Source: Druceiella hillmani (Eukaryota > Arthropoda > Insecta > Lepidoptera > Hepialidae). Taken from it: a stretch of 64,000 bases of DNA. Where the stretch lies: assembly GCA_039881145.1 (NCBI GenBank), contig JAYKKI010000009.1, positions 15,350,501 to 15,414,500 on the forward strand. The letters are read 5' to 3'. Positions 1 to 11,764 of this stretch are shown here, piece after piece (the first letter of the stretch is position 1; each line of letters begins with the position of its first letter). The position numbers and the translations under genes were made by a program. The notes below the pieces were generated by a model. That model saw only the letters and a program-made list of their open reading frames with translations, did not search any database and was not told the origin of the DNA.

Positions 1-228
1 AAGGAATTTTCCTAATCCAGATAGCCATTGAGGAGGAATTTTTACAAATTTAACCCCTAAAGGGGTAAAATAAGGATTCCAAATTGGTGTGGAAAATAAA
101 TATTACACGGCATTACGCACTTTGCTATCAGAAATGAATGAGTGAATTAAAGATATAAACAAAATATTTCATAAAATTAAAAATTTATTTTACGTGGTCT
201 GCTAGAATTTTCGATTGAAAAAATATAT

Positions 229-240
229 CTTTAAAAATAA
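229..240. repeat. Target-site duplication of Penelope-like copy 1
   Basis: The 12-base sequence 'tttaaaaataaa' occurs here and again at about 2534-2545, directly flanking the element. The homologous empty site near 16924-16935 has it once. Confidence 0.7.
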
Positions 241-277
241 ACCATTAAATGAAATTACGTGATGTAGTATTATTTTA

Positions 278-2272
278 GGTTTTCACCGGAAGATGTCCAC
301 GGTAGCAGTCCTCGTGGACCTCAAAGCAGCTTACGACACCGTGTGGCGCGGCATGCTTTTGCACAAGATGGCCAAGGCCGGATTGTCGGGAAAGCTTTTC
401 CACTGGACAAAGTCCTTTCTTGGAGAGCGCTACCAAAGAGTAAAATTCCAAGGCCAGTGCTCGAAATTCCGTATCCAAAGACAGGGGCTCCCTCAAGGAG
501 CCGTTATCAGCTGCCAACTCTTCAACCTCATGATTAATGACGTGCTTGATGCTATCAAAACCAACCCGGGTGTGGAGGCACTATTGTATGCTGACGATCT
601 GCTCATTTGGGTCAGCAGTAGCTCTCTTCTTTCCATCGAGTCAGCGCTGAATAAGACCCTCGAAGATCTCGAAAGATGGGCGGATGAAAATTGCCTCACA
701 GTCAGCACGGAAAAAACAGTATTCCAAGTCCTCAGCCTATCGACAAAACAGCCAGATATAAATCTGACTTACAAGGGTGTGAAACTTGAAAAACAAGATG
801 TTAGTAAATACCTAGGCGTGTACATCGACAACAAAATGACATGGAAAGCCCATATTAGCAGTTCTGCCGAAAAGGCCATCAAAAGATGTCGTCTGCTCAA
901 ACGCCTAACAGCAACTAAATGGGGTGCTACCCAAGACGTACTCCTAACGACGTACAAAACCTACATTCGTCCTGTCCTTGAGTATGGAGGCGAAGCTACC
1001 ATAACAGCAAGTGAAAGTACTGTCTCCCCCCTGGAACTCGCACAAAATACAGCACTGAGAATCATAACCGGAGCCCCGAAATCAACACCTATCGCCGCTA
1101 TGGAAACTCAAACTAACATTGAGCCTATACAGTGCCGGCGAGACAGATCTGCACTTCTTTTCTGGGAAAGACAAAGACGAATACTTCCATGTAAATGGAA
1201 ACAATACAAACAAGCTTTCTCCAGACTGAAAACACAGAAAACGCCTCTCACGATAACTGACTCTATCAGAGAAAAATATAACATACCACTACCAGAGCCA
1301 GCACCTTTTCCTCAGAGGTCAGATACTGTGTCCTGCTTGCCCCATGTGGAGCTTCGACTCATGAACCACAACTTGCCGAAACACCAATCAATTGATGTTG
1401 CCCTGAGAATGGCTGCCCTGGAGACAATCCACACCAGGTATCCCTCCCAGGACTGGTTGCATATTTACTGTGACGGCTCGTCGATGCCAAACACAGGGAA
1501 TACCGGAGCAGGCTTCACATCTACAGTATTTGAGGGCTCTGTTGCCGTCGGTTCCCCACTTACCAACTACGATGGAGAGATTGCAGCGATATACGAGGCC
1601 GCCGGGGAACTGGAGCGTCTTACAACATCACAAAGCGTGGTTTTTCTCATCGACTGCCAGGCAGCTATTCTGGCACTCTCCACCAACCGCTACACAGATT
1701 GTTCCAAAACCCAACTCTGTCGTGCCAGACTGTCCAACCTGGTGAATGCTGGCTTTCGACTTACTCTGCAGTGGATTCCGAGCCACGTCGGGATAGAGGG
1801 AAACGAAAAAGCCGACGTACTGGCAATACACGGAACGACTCTACAGCAGCCCATCTGCTCTCCGTCATTTTCATCCTCTAAGTCGGCCGTCTGCAGAGCG
1901 ATACATGCCTGGATCAAGTCTCGGCGCACACAGTCCGCCGTCGGAAAGAACTGGGCTTGTCTAATTGATTCGCCTATTCGACGCGACCTACCCAGAGCTG
2001 TCAGTGTCGCAGCTTTCCGGTGTGCCACGGGCCACGACTACCTGGCGTGCCACCTGAAACGTATTGGTGTCCTGGGGAGTGATGCCTGCCTACTCTGTGG
2101 ACGTCCAGGAATGTCTTTTGACCATCTCCACGTTTGCCCGAAGATGAAGCCCTACCTTGATGATTGGGAGAGGAGGGCGCCCCCTGATGATCACCCTGCC
2201 TACAAAACAGCTTTTCTCTACTGGTCGGCGCGCCACCTAATGGCAGACATGCCAAGGGTGGGCGTTGGCTAG
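278..2272 (+). CDS. LINE ORF2 C-terminal part: reverse transcriptase, RNase H and CCHC-like finger (5'-truncated)
   Basis: The frame is open from the truncation point (278) to a TAG stop at 2270-2272. The first ATG is at 293, giving 659 codons, but this is an internal residue and not the native start. RT motifs in order are VDLKAAYD (motif A, near residue 8), RQGLPQGAVISCQLFN (motif B), LLYADDLLIW (catalytic YADD, near residue 100) and KYLGVYID. Further on, an RNase H domain shows YCDGS, a conserved Glu in GEIAA, the Asp of LIDCQAA and the WIPSHVGIEGNEKAD box, so the catalytic DEDD set is visible. Near the C-terminus C-x2-C...H...C (CLLCGRPG...DHLHVC) resembles the zinc-binding end of such ORF2 proteins. 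It would copy LINE RNA at a nicked target and remove the RNA strand. No stop or frameshift is seen, suggesting a young insertion, but without the endonuclease and 5' end it is almost certainly not functional. Confidence 0.9.
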   Translation, partial: GFHRKMSTVAVLVDLKAAYDTVWRGMLLHKMAKAGLSGKLFHWTKSFLGERYQRVKFQGQCSKFRIQRQGLPQGAVISCQLFNLMINDVLDAIKTNPGVEALLYADDLLIWVSSSSLLSIESALNKTLEDLERWADENCLTVSTEKTVFQVLSLSTKQPDINLTYKGVKLEKQDVSKYLGVYIDNKMTWKAHISSSAEKAIKRCRLLKRLTATKWGATQDVLLTTYKTYIRPVLEYGGEATITASESTVSPLELAQNTALRIITGAPKSTPIAAMETQTNIEPIQCRRDRSALLFWERQRRILPCKWKQYKQAFSRLKTQKTPLTITDSIREKYNIPLPEPAPFPQRSDTVSCLPHVELRLMNHNLPKHQSIDVALRMAALETIHTRYPSQDWLHIYCDGSSMPNTGNTGAGFTSTVFEGSVAVGSPLTNYDGEIAAIYEAAGELERLTTSQSVVFLIDCQAAILALSTNRYTDCSKTQLCRARLSNLVNAGFRLTLQWIPSHVGIEGNEKADVLAIHGTTLQQPICSPSFSSSKSAVCRAIHAWIKSRRTQSAVGKNWACLIDSPIRRDLPRAVSVAAFRCATGHDYLACHLKRIGVLGSDACLLCGRPGMSFDHLHVCPKMKPYLDDWERRAPPDDHPAYKTAFLYWSARHLMADMPRVGVG

Positions 2273-2290
2273 TAGTAGTAGTAGTAGTAG
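2270..2290 (+). repeat. (TAG)n 3' tail of the LINE
   Basis: Seven TAG units directly follow the last sense codon. The first unit is the stop codon itself, so there is no 3' untranslated region between coding sequence and tail. Confidence 0.85.
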
Positions 2291-2319
2291 TATTATTTCC
2301 ACTTTTTTTAATTTCTTTA

Positions 2320-2360
2320 CCACGACCTAGGTTTCGTTGTATTACAACATCTTCAGGTGG
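2320..2360 (-). ncRNA. Hammerhead ribozyme-like motif, left arm of Penelope-like copy 1
   Basis: On the minus strand the segment reads stem I 'ccac', core 'ctgaaga', an extra t, stem II 'gttgt-aat-acaac', 'gaa', stem III 'acc-ta-ggt', c, then 'gtgg'. All conserved core positions (CUGANGA, GAA, A15.1-U16.1, C17) are present. It is a type I arrangement with open stem I. Activity is inferred only. Confidence 0.65.
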
Positions 2361-2390
2361 GATATTAGCAAAGAATTATTTGCTTATATC

Positions 2391-2431
2391 CCACTTGAAG
2401 ATGTTGTAATACAACGAAACCTAAGTCGTGG
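2391..2431 (+). ncRNA. Decayed hammerhead ribozyme-like motif, right arm of copy 1
   Basis: It has the same layout as the other copies, but core C3 is changed to T ('ttgaaga') and stem III reads 'acctaagt', losing one pair. It is expected to be weak or inactive. Confidence 0.55.
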
Positions 2432-3002
2432 TAAAGAAAGTAGAAATAATACTACATCACGTAGTTTTATTTAATTGTGAATAATGAGATTCTACAAAAT
2501 TAATGCCATTTATTATATACAATTAATATTCAATATTTAAAAATAAAGAAAAAAACAATAAGTTCCGCTGATTGGTGTATCCAGTGGAAGATGTTAATAT
2601 CGCATTTATATCTCCAGACAAAGTATTAATTTAGATGAATCTTATAGATAAAAGAAAAACAAAGTATCGTAAAACAAGAGTATTATCACTATTAGATTAT
2701 TTTCTGTCGAATAGTAATAATCAAAAAAGTAAAAAAAGTCATAAAGTAAGCTCCAGGGTTTAAATGAAAATATTTGACAATCTTCTAATTGTAACGAGTT
2801 TGTTGGAAATAACCTTTAAGACAAAACCATATTTAAATAATATTTTAGATTAACCCATTATTTATGGAGATATTAAATTAAAAATGTAATACTATTTTAG
2901 GGATAAAATGAAAGCCTGACCGTTTTCAATAATTTAGTATATTAAGTAGGTATTATGACTGTATTGTTTTGAAAGATATTCGGAGATATTTAGTATTTTG
3001 TC

Positions 3003-3031
3003 ATATATATATATATATATATATATATATC
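3003..3031. repeat. (TA)n microsatellite
   Basis: An uninterrupted alternating TA tract, present in duplication copy A and absent at the matching place in copy B. Confidence 0.95.
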
Positions 3032-4429
3032 TGTCGATACTAGTCCACATTCTCGATAGTAACTTGGAAGTAATTAATTACCAGTACGATAGTATTATTT
3101 GTAATAATTGAATTGAACAGACCTTAAAAAATTAATGTGGTTATATTCTTATAACAGACAAAAGGAAACAAAAAACACATTTTGCCTGCCAGCTCGTACG
3201 CGTCACTGATGTTTACTCCTTAATTATAATGGGAATGTATAAAATAGGTGATACCGTATTTACTATAAATATAAATATCAATATCATCTATCAATATGTC
3301 TCTTACCGTTAAGGCAGCGTTCATAAGAAACGCATTCGCTCGACTGATTTTTTCGTTTAATAACGTTGCAAAACTGGTCACCATGTTTTTTTTTATAATG
3401 GAATAATACATATCACACATCCATACTGAAGGTCGTTTCTAATTATTGGTGAAAGAGCAGTTTCGAAGATTACTTCGAAACTTACCTCCTAACTCCTACA
3501 TTCAAATTTACAAAGTGTTACAATACTTACTTGTACTTCTGATTTTACTCCTCACAAAACTTCATAACGGCGCTATATGTAAAATTAATTCTTAAGAAGT
3601 AAATTCCAAACGAATATCAGTTAATTTCGTTAAAGGCATTTCCGCACACTTGCATTTATGCATTACTGATTTGGTCTCAATTATGATAAAATTTATGTAT
3701 ATTTACTTATATGTACCTATTTCTTTTCAGGCGTTTCTACTGCTCGTGACTATTTTAAAATACATGGTTTACATTGCTACTCCAAGTCTAGTCAATGCCA
3801 TGTAGCTTTTATTAATGTAGCGAATCCTCTGTAAGTAGCTTAGGATACAATGAATTATTGTGGCAGTGGCTAAAGGCTGACCACTATTTATATTGACCCA
3901 TAACATACCATGCATACCTATCTACCATGCAATCTACCATGCACACATGCTAAACAACCTAAGCAAACCACTAATACACACTAAACAACTTAAGCAAACC
4001 TATCGTGTGTTATTTGTTCACAATCGTGATAATCTTTGACTTTTCGTCAAAAGCGTGAGAGGTTACTGACGATAGTAAACAAATGATCTTTAGAATTAGT
4101 TTTTTTTAATAAAATGTGAAATTAAGGTTGAAATTATTTTATGTCCCTTCATTATTTAATCATATCCAGTCATCCTCTAGACACTTTCCAAGATATTAAT
4201 CTGACGAGTGACCTAGGAAATTAATTAAACGTAGTTCTCGGTTGTTTATAACAGTGCCATGTAAGTATAGAGCGTAATTTACTAAATCTTGATATATTGG
4301 ATATACCACAATGCCGCATTAAATGACGTAATATTAAAAAATTCGAAAAAGCTAAAATATTACAACAGCAAAAATAAATTTTAAGGATTTCAACAAAAAA
4401 ATAACTTATGAAAGTTTAATTAACATTTA

Positions 4430-4830
4430 TTATGAAAGAAGCGTTTTCTCGAAATCTGGGGCGCTACCGTAATGAAAAATTTCCTTACATCGCGTCAATC
4501 AACGTCACGCACTCTTGCAAGGAGCCAATGAACTCGCGTGCGACACAGTGTAATTTAATAAAAAGACAAAAATCTTATATGAAAAAAACTGTACTATCAC
4601 AGGCCACGCCTAATACCGCTTCTTAATGTAAAAATACTCTAAAATGTTTCCGGCTGAAAAAGGTCCTATAAAATGTTCAGACCGACTTTTCAGCTGCCGA
4701 GTTGACTCATCAAGTCTAAGTTCGCCGTTGGCTCGCAGATCATCGATCATCGACAGGCCTCGAGTTATAAAATGTTACAAAGACACGGAGAGACGAAGAT
4801 CTGGCAGGTTTCTTCCATATTTAGGAGTCT
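4430..4830. other. GC-richer conserved block within duplication copy A
   Basis: This 400-base block stands out from the AT-rich surroundings and is one of the better conserved parts between copies A and B (partner 18360-18780). It includes 'cgcgtcaatcaacgtcacgc' and 'cgccgttggctcgcagatca'. The frame of 64 codons at 4432 is interrupted in copy B, so a protein is unlikely. It could be regulatory or non-coding RNA, or the tail of an old element. Confidence 0.4.
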
Positions 4831-5856
4831 AAATGAAATTAAAAGAGTATTTATTATTTTTTAGAATTCTGAATGTCTGTCAGTCCATTGTTCCAGTATA
4901 TTTGCAGTATGTCTTTGTTAATATGGTTTGTACAGCAAAATATTGGAAAATATAAAATTGTAAAGAAAGGAATTAATTAAATAATTAAACATTATTGCTT
5001 GTGTATTTAATTTAAACAAAATGCATTTGCAGCCATCGACAGTGGCGTCCCACATCAAAGTCAGGCAACCGTGTATCACAATTTAGATGAATAATGTTGG
5101 ACAAAATATTGTGCAGAAGTTTGCATAGCACAAAGTTTTAGACACTTTTATAAATTAGTTAATCCATTTCATCAAGAATAACACTTAGATTCGTTACGTC
5201 ATTATAAAAAAAATTATAATATAATAACAAACTTGTTAAATCATTAAACAAATTCAATGAGGAATTGAAGAAAATGTCGAATATCCAAAATATTGACTTG
5301 GTTAAAAAAAATTACAAAAGATTCCGTAATAAATCAACGGATGCTTTCAAATTTCGGTTTGTCTGTACCGACGACCGTCATTTAAAAGTGTTTTACTCGC
5401 AATCGACCATATTTAGAAATATTAAATATGCTTTTCCAGATACTGGCAATCAATTGATTTTAAATGTTTTATTATTATTATGAAATTATTCATATACAAG
5501 TATAATTAGACATATAAGTTTCTAATTACTCAGTTCTAATGGTGCGACAGTATTCTAGAAAAATTTGTAAAAAATTACCTGTGAAAACCTAGAAATTTTA
5601 TCATTTCATTTATAATGATTTCTTGTTCGATTTGGTTTTTCGTAATAATAATTATACCAGAAAACAGTTTATTTTAAGTAACACACTTTTACATTCGAAG
5701 TAAGTCATATCGCTATATTATTATTATAAAATTGTTCATTTACTGGCGTATTTTTAATGGAAAATCCTAATTATCAAGGATCGTCAGTATGATAGTGATA
5801 AAAAGAAACGAACACAATCTAAAAATAAACTCGAAAAAAAATTAATTTAAGAGCCC

Positions 5857-5872
5857 TATATATATATATGCA

Positions 5873-5916
<44 letters not shown>
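5857..5916. repeat. (TA)n microsatellite with a short TG-containing interruption
   Basis: Two TA runs are separated by 'tgcatgtgtgtg', as in a compound microsatellite. Confidence 0.95.
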
Positions 5917-5922
<6 letters not shown>

Positions 5923-7859
5923 GCGCTTATTTTACACTCGTACATCATATTTATTCAAATTGTTTTAAAATTTTTCTTTATATATGAAGTAAAAATATTT
6001 ATATCGATACCAACCGACATTCGTCTAAGTACCACAAATTGGTAATATTTTATTTCTTTGTCAATAGAGAAAGTTATAGCATGCTAACTCCATACTGTAG
6101 GAGCTTGGTGTGCTTTCGTATGTATATATTTGTACAACGCGTTTAATTCATAAATACATTGTTTGATTTTATCATTATGAGACTTTAAATTATAAAAATA
6201 AAATTTGTCAATGTTATTATAATTATTTGGAACGCTTTATTGACATTTTATAAGAAGAAAATACGAAAATTGGCCAAGTAGAATAAAGTAATATTTGAGT
6301 ATTGCTTGGTATAAATTTGAAACCGCAATTACAAGTAGAACAAATGAATGTACTTCAATGTGTTTATTGATTTTCAAATTGATGCAAATCTTAACTGTCA
6401 TAATTAAGTGAGCAATGTAACGTATCTTAGATTACATATGAAATCGCATTTGGTTCCTGCAACCACAGACAACGCTTTAGTAGAATAGGTGATTCCATCC
6501 TCTAAAATTTCTTATCAATACATATAACTTAAAATATATATCCATCGAGGAAAGCAATAGAAATAAATTAGAAATAAGAACATCAATTTATATCAAATAT
6601 GTACAAAAAATATCAGTTTAATCGATTATATAAATTAATTAAGTGTATCAATAAGTAATAATTTTCTTGCATATTTTTTATTTATTTTTTGTAGTCCAAA
6701 TATAACTTTAAAAAATTAAGTTGGATGTAGGAACTTTTATGGAGACGTGATCGATAAAGGTAGTCACGAATATTTGATGTATTATGTAATGTGTAAATAT
6801 ATAAAACTTCTGCCTGTAAAATAACTAATCACCATCACTAAAAACCGTACCAAACAAGGATGTACCGCGTTTATATGAATCAAAATTTCATGGAAAATCG
6901 TTTCTCTAATTTACCGGGGAAAAATATACTAATCATATCCTATTTTTTTTTAAATAAATTTATGAATACTTTTTGCAACTTGACACCCCAGAAATAATTT
7001 TAGATTTATAGATTAGAGATTCCAGAAACATTCTTGTGTCTTTGGAGTCACTCTTTATATGCCCATATTCTGCTGGAGGTCATCACACGGAGATATAATC
7101 GCTATTGTCATAAAAATTATAACATTTAGATTTATCACAGCAATCACTTAGTCTATTATGAGTTATTCATTACAATTGTTAAAAATTAATTCAGTTTGTA
7201 CAATAATATCAATTTAAGCAATTTCTATTTGAAATTTAACCAAACGTATAATAAATATTTCAAACGAATGGAGATAAATACTGATAAAGCAGAACAATGA
7301 TTTCCTGGATTTATAACTTATTGAAGTGGTAAACTTACATAAACTGTTATAAAAACAATAAATAGATTTACAGAACTTTAATATACATGTGCATTATAAC
7401 TTGTGCAGGACACTTGGTGTTAATTAGAACAACATTTCTAATCACATTAAAAAAGGCGAGTAAGAACATGTAAATGCCTGTATTGATACTGTATTGTTTC
7501 AAGGAGATGAATTTCCGTTTACAGCGTACATGGCGCTTTACTGTACACCACCGTCTGTCCACTTCTGGATGTAATGTCTCTCTCTTCCGCCCCAGCTGCA
7601 TTTCAATCAACTAAAAGCGTCCACTCCATCACCCAAGACGACAGCGGTGCGCCGCATCCTCCCTAGCCACTGTGCGCTTCATTTCTTACTGTAGTGTTCC
7701 GATCTGATAAGCCAAATATTTCATGTCATCTCAAGTGGACGATTGGAGACTCGATATGTGGCAATTTGGGAGAACTTTTCGTATGCTTGATTTAAAATTC
7801 AGCACTGTTAACGGCAACAATGCCTTTATTTATACCTAATGATTATCGTGATTGCATGA

Positions 7860-7964
<105 letters not shown>

Positions 7965-10900
7965 TGCATATAGATGTTTTGCAGAAAAACATAAAAATTA
8001 TTTTAATTTAAAAAAACAATACAAGGCGAGAAAGAAATACAATTAAAGCAGTTATAGAATCAATGTGGACCACATTATCCACAGAATGTAATTTCATTTA
8101 AATAAATCGGTAAATGTATTTGTTTATACAGTTATTTATTTCTTGTGTTAAATTACTCATATTTCCACACTCATATTTTATTAATGGTTTATTAAAACCT
8201 CTCATAAATTATAGAAAAAAACAAAGACAATATTAAACCTACGAACTTCCTGCACGAAGAAAACGGCACTAAGTTAATAATAAACCATTAGAGTACAAAG
8301 TTCACGTAACACTGATAAGCATTTCGTGGAGATTCAATGTAAACACAATTTGACAGTATACATTGTCAATAAGCTTTTATAGAAAGTAATATAAAGTGCG
8401 AAAATAAGATAGATAAAAAGCTTTTCAGAAAGTTTTTCAAGGTTTAAAATATAACGAATTATGGGAATAATTTAATTCTAATATATGATAATAAAAGTGA
8501 AATATTTTATCACGGATTTACTTGCATATTTGTGCCGTTAAATATGTAGCAGACACAAATTTTAACGAGATATAGATAGAACAATTTACTGTAATAATGC
8601 AAATGATTACATCCGTTTAGAATTAAGTACTAATTGTTAGAACTCTGAATTCGTTTAAGAGGATTTATTTGGCCGCAAATTTAATTTAATCTACAGATCA
8701 AAATTTTTGACAGACGAGATTAAAGGAATTACAATACCGTTTGATCGTTATCGCGGTAGGTACGACCGACAAGCAATATTTAAAAAAAAACGTAGAACGA
8801 TAAATTGGGCATTGATTAAATGTACTAATGACATATAAAATTTAGTAAGAGTCCGAACATTAGTTTCCAGGTTATTTGCCGACCACTAACAAATGGGAAA
8901 TAGTGATAGAGGAAAAATGAAATCTGTAGTACACCACTCGCCATTATTCCACTCGGAATATATATCACAAGTTTCATAATTTTCTTTATATATGAAAAGA
9001 AAAAATATTTACAAGTCATTGCGAGACTTTAAATTCTGTTCGCAAACTTTGATAAAATTATGTTGCGTGAGTACCGTTTTAGAGTAATTCAACACAGTGT
9101 GTTACTAATTGTTTATCTACTGATGGAGCATAAACTATGATAAAATGCATGTCTTGTGTTGTCTTGCAATAGTTGCAAATGGACTTATAATTATAATGTT
9201 ACATTTTCTATCGACAAATTACGAAAGAAAAAATCTGAGAGTCATAATTAAAATCGATATTTAAAAGATTTTATTATCCCATATTTGTACACTGAGCCAT
9301 CATGCCCTCGTATTTAAATTTTTAAGTAAACAAAAATTTAATGAAAATAATGTATATGTGGGGTTAATAACACCACACTTATATTATCCCATTATATAAT
9401 CAAAATGACATCCAATTTTTTATACAAATATAGTCATTGCTGGTGACGTATTTAGTTATTTCATAAAATAATCAACAAGGCCAAATAATGTGTAGTAACG
9501 TACCTATATGCACATAAAAAATACATACCAAGAACAAAGCAAAATATGTGAGAAAAACATATAAGGAGAGATAATTACGAACACTATATTTTGTTCTAAT
9601 AATAGATGAAAATTCCGTAAGAAAGTTTGTTTAAAAGCTTGTTGTTTTCTTCTAACTTCAAAGTGTTAATAAAACAGTTGAACACCCCTGCTAGGTTTCA
9701 TACATTGAGTAGTGCTCGGTCAATAGTGGATGTAAAAAAAGACACGTCGAATAATTAACCTTGCCCTAACTAAACAATTAAATAATTGTTTTAAAACAAC
9801 TTCGTCGTCGGTTTTAACAAACGTATATCGTTGACATAATGTAACTCAAATATTGTCAGCTGTAAAATGTAATAATAAAAAAATCATATTCCAACAATTT
9901 ATACGTATTTAAATTTATATTTGTATATAGATAATCACAGTTCAATTGTTTGATATTAGCAGACATCTTATCATCTACATATTCCATTTGTTATAAAATA
10001 ATACTTTTTCCGTTTCTATTTCTTAAAAATATAGATTAAATTTCTTAATTAACTAATGGTTATATCAAAGTAATATAACTATTTTAAATATAGGTTGAAT
10101 TAATTGAAATGTTATATGAAAATTCAATTTCTATAAATAGTAAATGAATTTAAAAAAATAATACTAATTTTCAGAGACAATACGACATAAAATATATAAA
10201 CTGAATATCCATTTAGAGTATTTGATAAACTTACATAACCCTTGAAACTAACTTACATTTTATTTCAAAATCGAATATGAGCTTAACCAAAGAGGACATA
10301 AATCAAACTTAGAGTTCACTGTCTGCAAGCCAGCTATATTATGGCTTCCACCTCCTTACTTCTCGTGTGATAATGCGAACAAGACCGTAAATAATTGGTT
10401 CAATGGTAAAAAGAAAAAATTTTATGTGCAAACATAAAATAAAGGTATTTTTTTAGAGAGTTTCCTTAGTATTTACTCTTATAAGTTTTTGTTTTATATT
10501 AGGACTGATTTTTAATAAAGGCCTCTCGGGATTAAAAGTTCGTAAGTACTGTAATTTTTTTTATTATGAAAAGTGGCGATTGGATCCAATTGAACCTTTG
10601 AGAGTTCGAGGGAAAACTTATATTATTGAATAAATATATACGTCAACAACTTCCGCAGGTTTCAGAGATGTTTTTATATGTTTTTACATGTTATAGTTGA
10701 TAGGAGACGTAGTGTAAAGTAAATAGCATATTTATTTAAAATTTAAGGGTAGCAAAAATATGTGTTTTGTTTTATTTGGCATGATTCCCAGTGTGAAACT
10801 TTTAACAGAACACAAAAAGTATATGTATAAAGTTGGAAGTTTCATGTGTTCATTAAAACAATAACTTAAGTTCCACAAATAAAAGAATCGTAAATGGTTC

Positions 10901-11045
10901 AGTTTTTGAAGTAATATTATATGTATTTTATCAGTATTCTTTCTGTCACAGGATATTCAGAGAAATTTGAAGAAAATTATTATAAAATATGTACGTAGGT
11001 TTAATATTGTGAAGACATATCTTCCTCATCTGTGATTAATAACGG

Positions 11046-11048
<3 letters not shown>

Positions 11049-11096
<48 letters not shown>
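11049..11096. repeat. (TA)n microsatellite
   Basis: Uninterrupted alternating AT tract. Confidence 0.95.
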
Positions 11097-11098
<2 letters not shown>

Positions 11099-11764
11099 AA
11101 ATAGGTCGTCATTGATAAAAACATAACATGATTAAAATATTTAGAATGATTGCACAAAATATTTTAAACGAATCACTAAAAAATTAATTTGTTGGCATTT
11201 GAAATGAAATCTAAATTACTACGTACATAAATTTTGTGCAGGAGTTTCTAAAATAAAGATTGCCAAAACAATGAAAAATAAAATAAATTCGGTTAACGTA
11301 TTTCAGTTTTCACAATAACATCATATAGACGATCCAAGCTTATTATTTGCCTTTTCCACCAAGTCCCTTTATGATCAGCCCAATGTGTTCATTGTTTTAT
11401 TATACCGTTAAAAGTTTAAGTCCGCATAATAAAACTGAGCTTAATAAACTTATTTTAGTGGGTCGGTATTAACCGAGGTTTAATTAAGACGGCCTTTGCA
11501 AACTCTCGTTGAGTTGAGGTTGAAATTTGAATATCATTTGGGCCAAATCATCCAGTAGAGTTTTGGGGGTGGCTTACCATGGGGGAGCCGTTAATTCCGT
11601 TTGCCATGTGCGTTCTATGTGGTATATAAATTCTTTACCGTAGTTTATTAAACCGGGATTATAATTTAATGTATAGCCATTGTTACGAAATGATTTTTGT
11701 TCAGGTTCTTTTTCCTAAATGATGAGTTCTGAAAAATATAGAAAGTTGTTTACTGAAACATACA

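Larger units (their letters stand above)
276..2290 (+). mobile_element. 5'-truncated non-LTR retrotransposon (LINE) of the RNase H-bearing I-like group
   Basis: The insertion lies inside the left arm of the Penelope-like element. It is flanked by 'gtagtattattt' at 264-275 and 2287-2298, a 12-bp target duplication whose first bases merge with the tail. The 3' end is a (TAG)n tail at 2270-2290. The 5' end is truncated inside the reverse transcriptase domain, and the endonuclease and ORF1 are absent. The coding part is clearly GC-richer than its surroundings. An RT followed by RNase H in one frame is typical of I-like, LOA or related clades, while Jockey and CR1 lack RNase H. Exact clade is not assigned. 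Confidence 0.85.
241..2533 (+). mobile_element. Penelope-like foldback element, copy 1 (split by a LINE)
   Basis: Two inverted arms of about 120 bases, each starting near the palindrome-like 'ctacgtgatgtag', meet around 2370. The left arm is 241-275 plus 2287-2370 and the right arm is about 2371-2533. The flanks repeat 'tttaaaaataaa' (about 229-240 and 2534-2545), while copy B of the surrounding duplication has this sequence once (about 16924-16935), so this is a clean insertion with a 12-bp target duplication. The arms contain hammerhead-ribozyme-like motifs. No RT or GIY-YIG frame belonging to it is present, so it would be non-autonomous. The Penelope-like assignment is inference from the ribozyme, inverted arms, variable target duplication and shared 3' end with the copies at 38563 and 47594. 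A DNA foldback transposon is the alternative. Confidence 0.6.
160..4850. repeat. Dispersed segmental duplication, copy A
   Basis: Apart from the elements inserted at 241-2533, this stretch matches 16860-18800 in the same orientation, with many substitutions and small indels. Matching landmarks include the block near 2570 and 16955 ('ctgattgg.gtatcca'), the block near 3730 and 17640 ('ggcgtttctactgctcgtga'), and a GC-richer block at 4430-4830 and 18360-18780 ('cgcgtcaatcaacgtcacgc'). No conserved reading frame is seen across the two copies: the 64-codon frame at 4432 is stopped early in copy B. It could be a segmental duplication or two copies of an unrecognised large element. The left boundary is approximate. 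Confidence 0.8.

Noticed and set aside
4432..4626. 64-codon frame in the dispersed duplication
   Set aside because: The homologous sequence in copy B (from 18360) stops after about a dozen codons and shows no sign of protein-level conservation.
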